In this document: piece after piece, positions 63,753 to 64,000 of the stretch | Position numbering within the stretch: the stretch's first letter is position 1 | Layout of the letters: each line of letters starts with the position of its first letter | Assembly: GCA_943736015.1 (NCBI GenBank) | Contig: OX031064.1 | Span: 36,507,361 to 36,571,360 of the forward strand | DNA: 64,000 bases | Source of the DNA: Tridacna crocea | Lineage: Eukaryota; Mollusca; Bivalvia; Cardiida; Cardiidae | Reading direction: 5' to 3' | Translations under genes and position numbers: made by a program | The notes under the pieces: model-generated | The model's database searches: none | What the model was told of the DNA's origin: nothing | What the model saw: only the letters and a program-made list of their open reading frames with translations

Positions 63753-64000
63753 TACGTTAGTGACAAAAAATTAATCTTAACGAAAGATCTGTCCTCGATG
63801 ACAAAATATCAAGAACAACAATAAAAACAACTTTTTTTAAATCATATTTTTGCACATAGTCTCTGCACAGACATTTTAATATCGTATATTGTCTTATTCC
63901 CAGTAGGGCAACAGCGTGCTCTCTTTTTTGTTAACCATGCTTTCTGTCAAACAGGATTTATCTAATATGCTTCCTTTTTCTGTCTATTAGTTATGACAAA
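63753..64000. other. No recognisable feature
   Basis: AT-rich to the window edge. Confidence 0.3.

Overview
This is a eukaryotic, AT-rich, non-coding stretch, most likely intergenic or intronic DNA of a bivalve mollusc. A dreissenid mussel is my best guess, from remembered repeat families and not from any search. The evidence for an animal genome is a Tc1 and a mariner transposase relic, tRNA-headed SINEs, a LINE ORF1-like fragment, microsatellites and very many small inverted-repeat elements. The evidence for a bivalve is the SINE tail type (GAAAACGGCGTTAAAC-like) and a 167-bp tandem repeat opening with GAGGGCCACGATGGTCCTG. I find no intact protein-coding gene, no rRNA, no functional tRNA and no CRISPR array. 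Almost every open frame is a chance reading through a palindrome.

Family labels used here. Family A is a ~228-bp MITE flanked by TTAA with a central ~65-bp hairpin; there are about 35 copies or pieces. Family B is a ~210-bp MITE, also TTAA-flanked, with a hairpin around AGATCAGACTGCAC; there are about 20 copies. Family C is a ~260-bp element with two hairpins (GGATTAGCCTGCGC). Family D is a 260-540-bp element with CATCTTCGC termini and 9-bp target duplications, and two copies carry remnants of a zinc-finger exon. Family E carries a long hairpin containing TTTTGAGATAAGATTTTAT. Family F is a ~200-bp foldback around GATTGGCTAAACCA. G is a hairpin element with AGAGCTCCAGATA ends. H is the 167-bp tandem repeat element. 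J is a 259-bp element with 9-bp target duplications. L is a short repeat ending in a GGACGGACGGAC run. M is a 290-380-bp element. N and O are unclassified.

Layout. 1-5.2 kb: a mariner relic, then a Tc1 element (2427-5155) that contains a foldback element (2524-3736), which itself contains a J element (3137-3395). 5.2-21 kb: A, B, E, F, G, M and O elements in otherwise featureless DNA. 21.8-23.3 kb: the tandem H element. 23.3-27.7 kb: little recognisable. 27.7-32 kb: C, G, a LINE-like ORF1 fragment, A-B pairs and L. 32-44 kb: F, E, D, A, B, a SINE split by an A copy, N and the second J. 44-53.2 kb: D with a zinc-finger exon relic, H fragments, C copies, a SINE with a 13-bp target duplication, D, and a tandemly duplicated C. 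53.2-64 kb: A and B copies, a 693-bp TTAA-flanked CpG-rich element, D with a second zinc-finger exon relic, C and D.

Three patterns connect the parts. A and B copies recur as abutting pairs sharing one TTAA, usually in the same order and orientation. The two arms of the A hairpin carry matching substitutions within a copy, as if each copy had been homogenised as a palindrome. Family D combines mobile-element hallmarks with fragments of a ZAD-like zinc-finger exon, as plant Pack-MULEs combine transposon ends with gene pieces.
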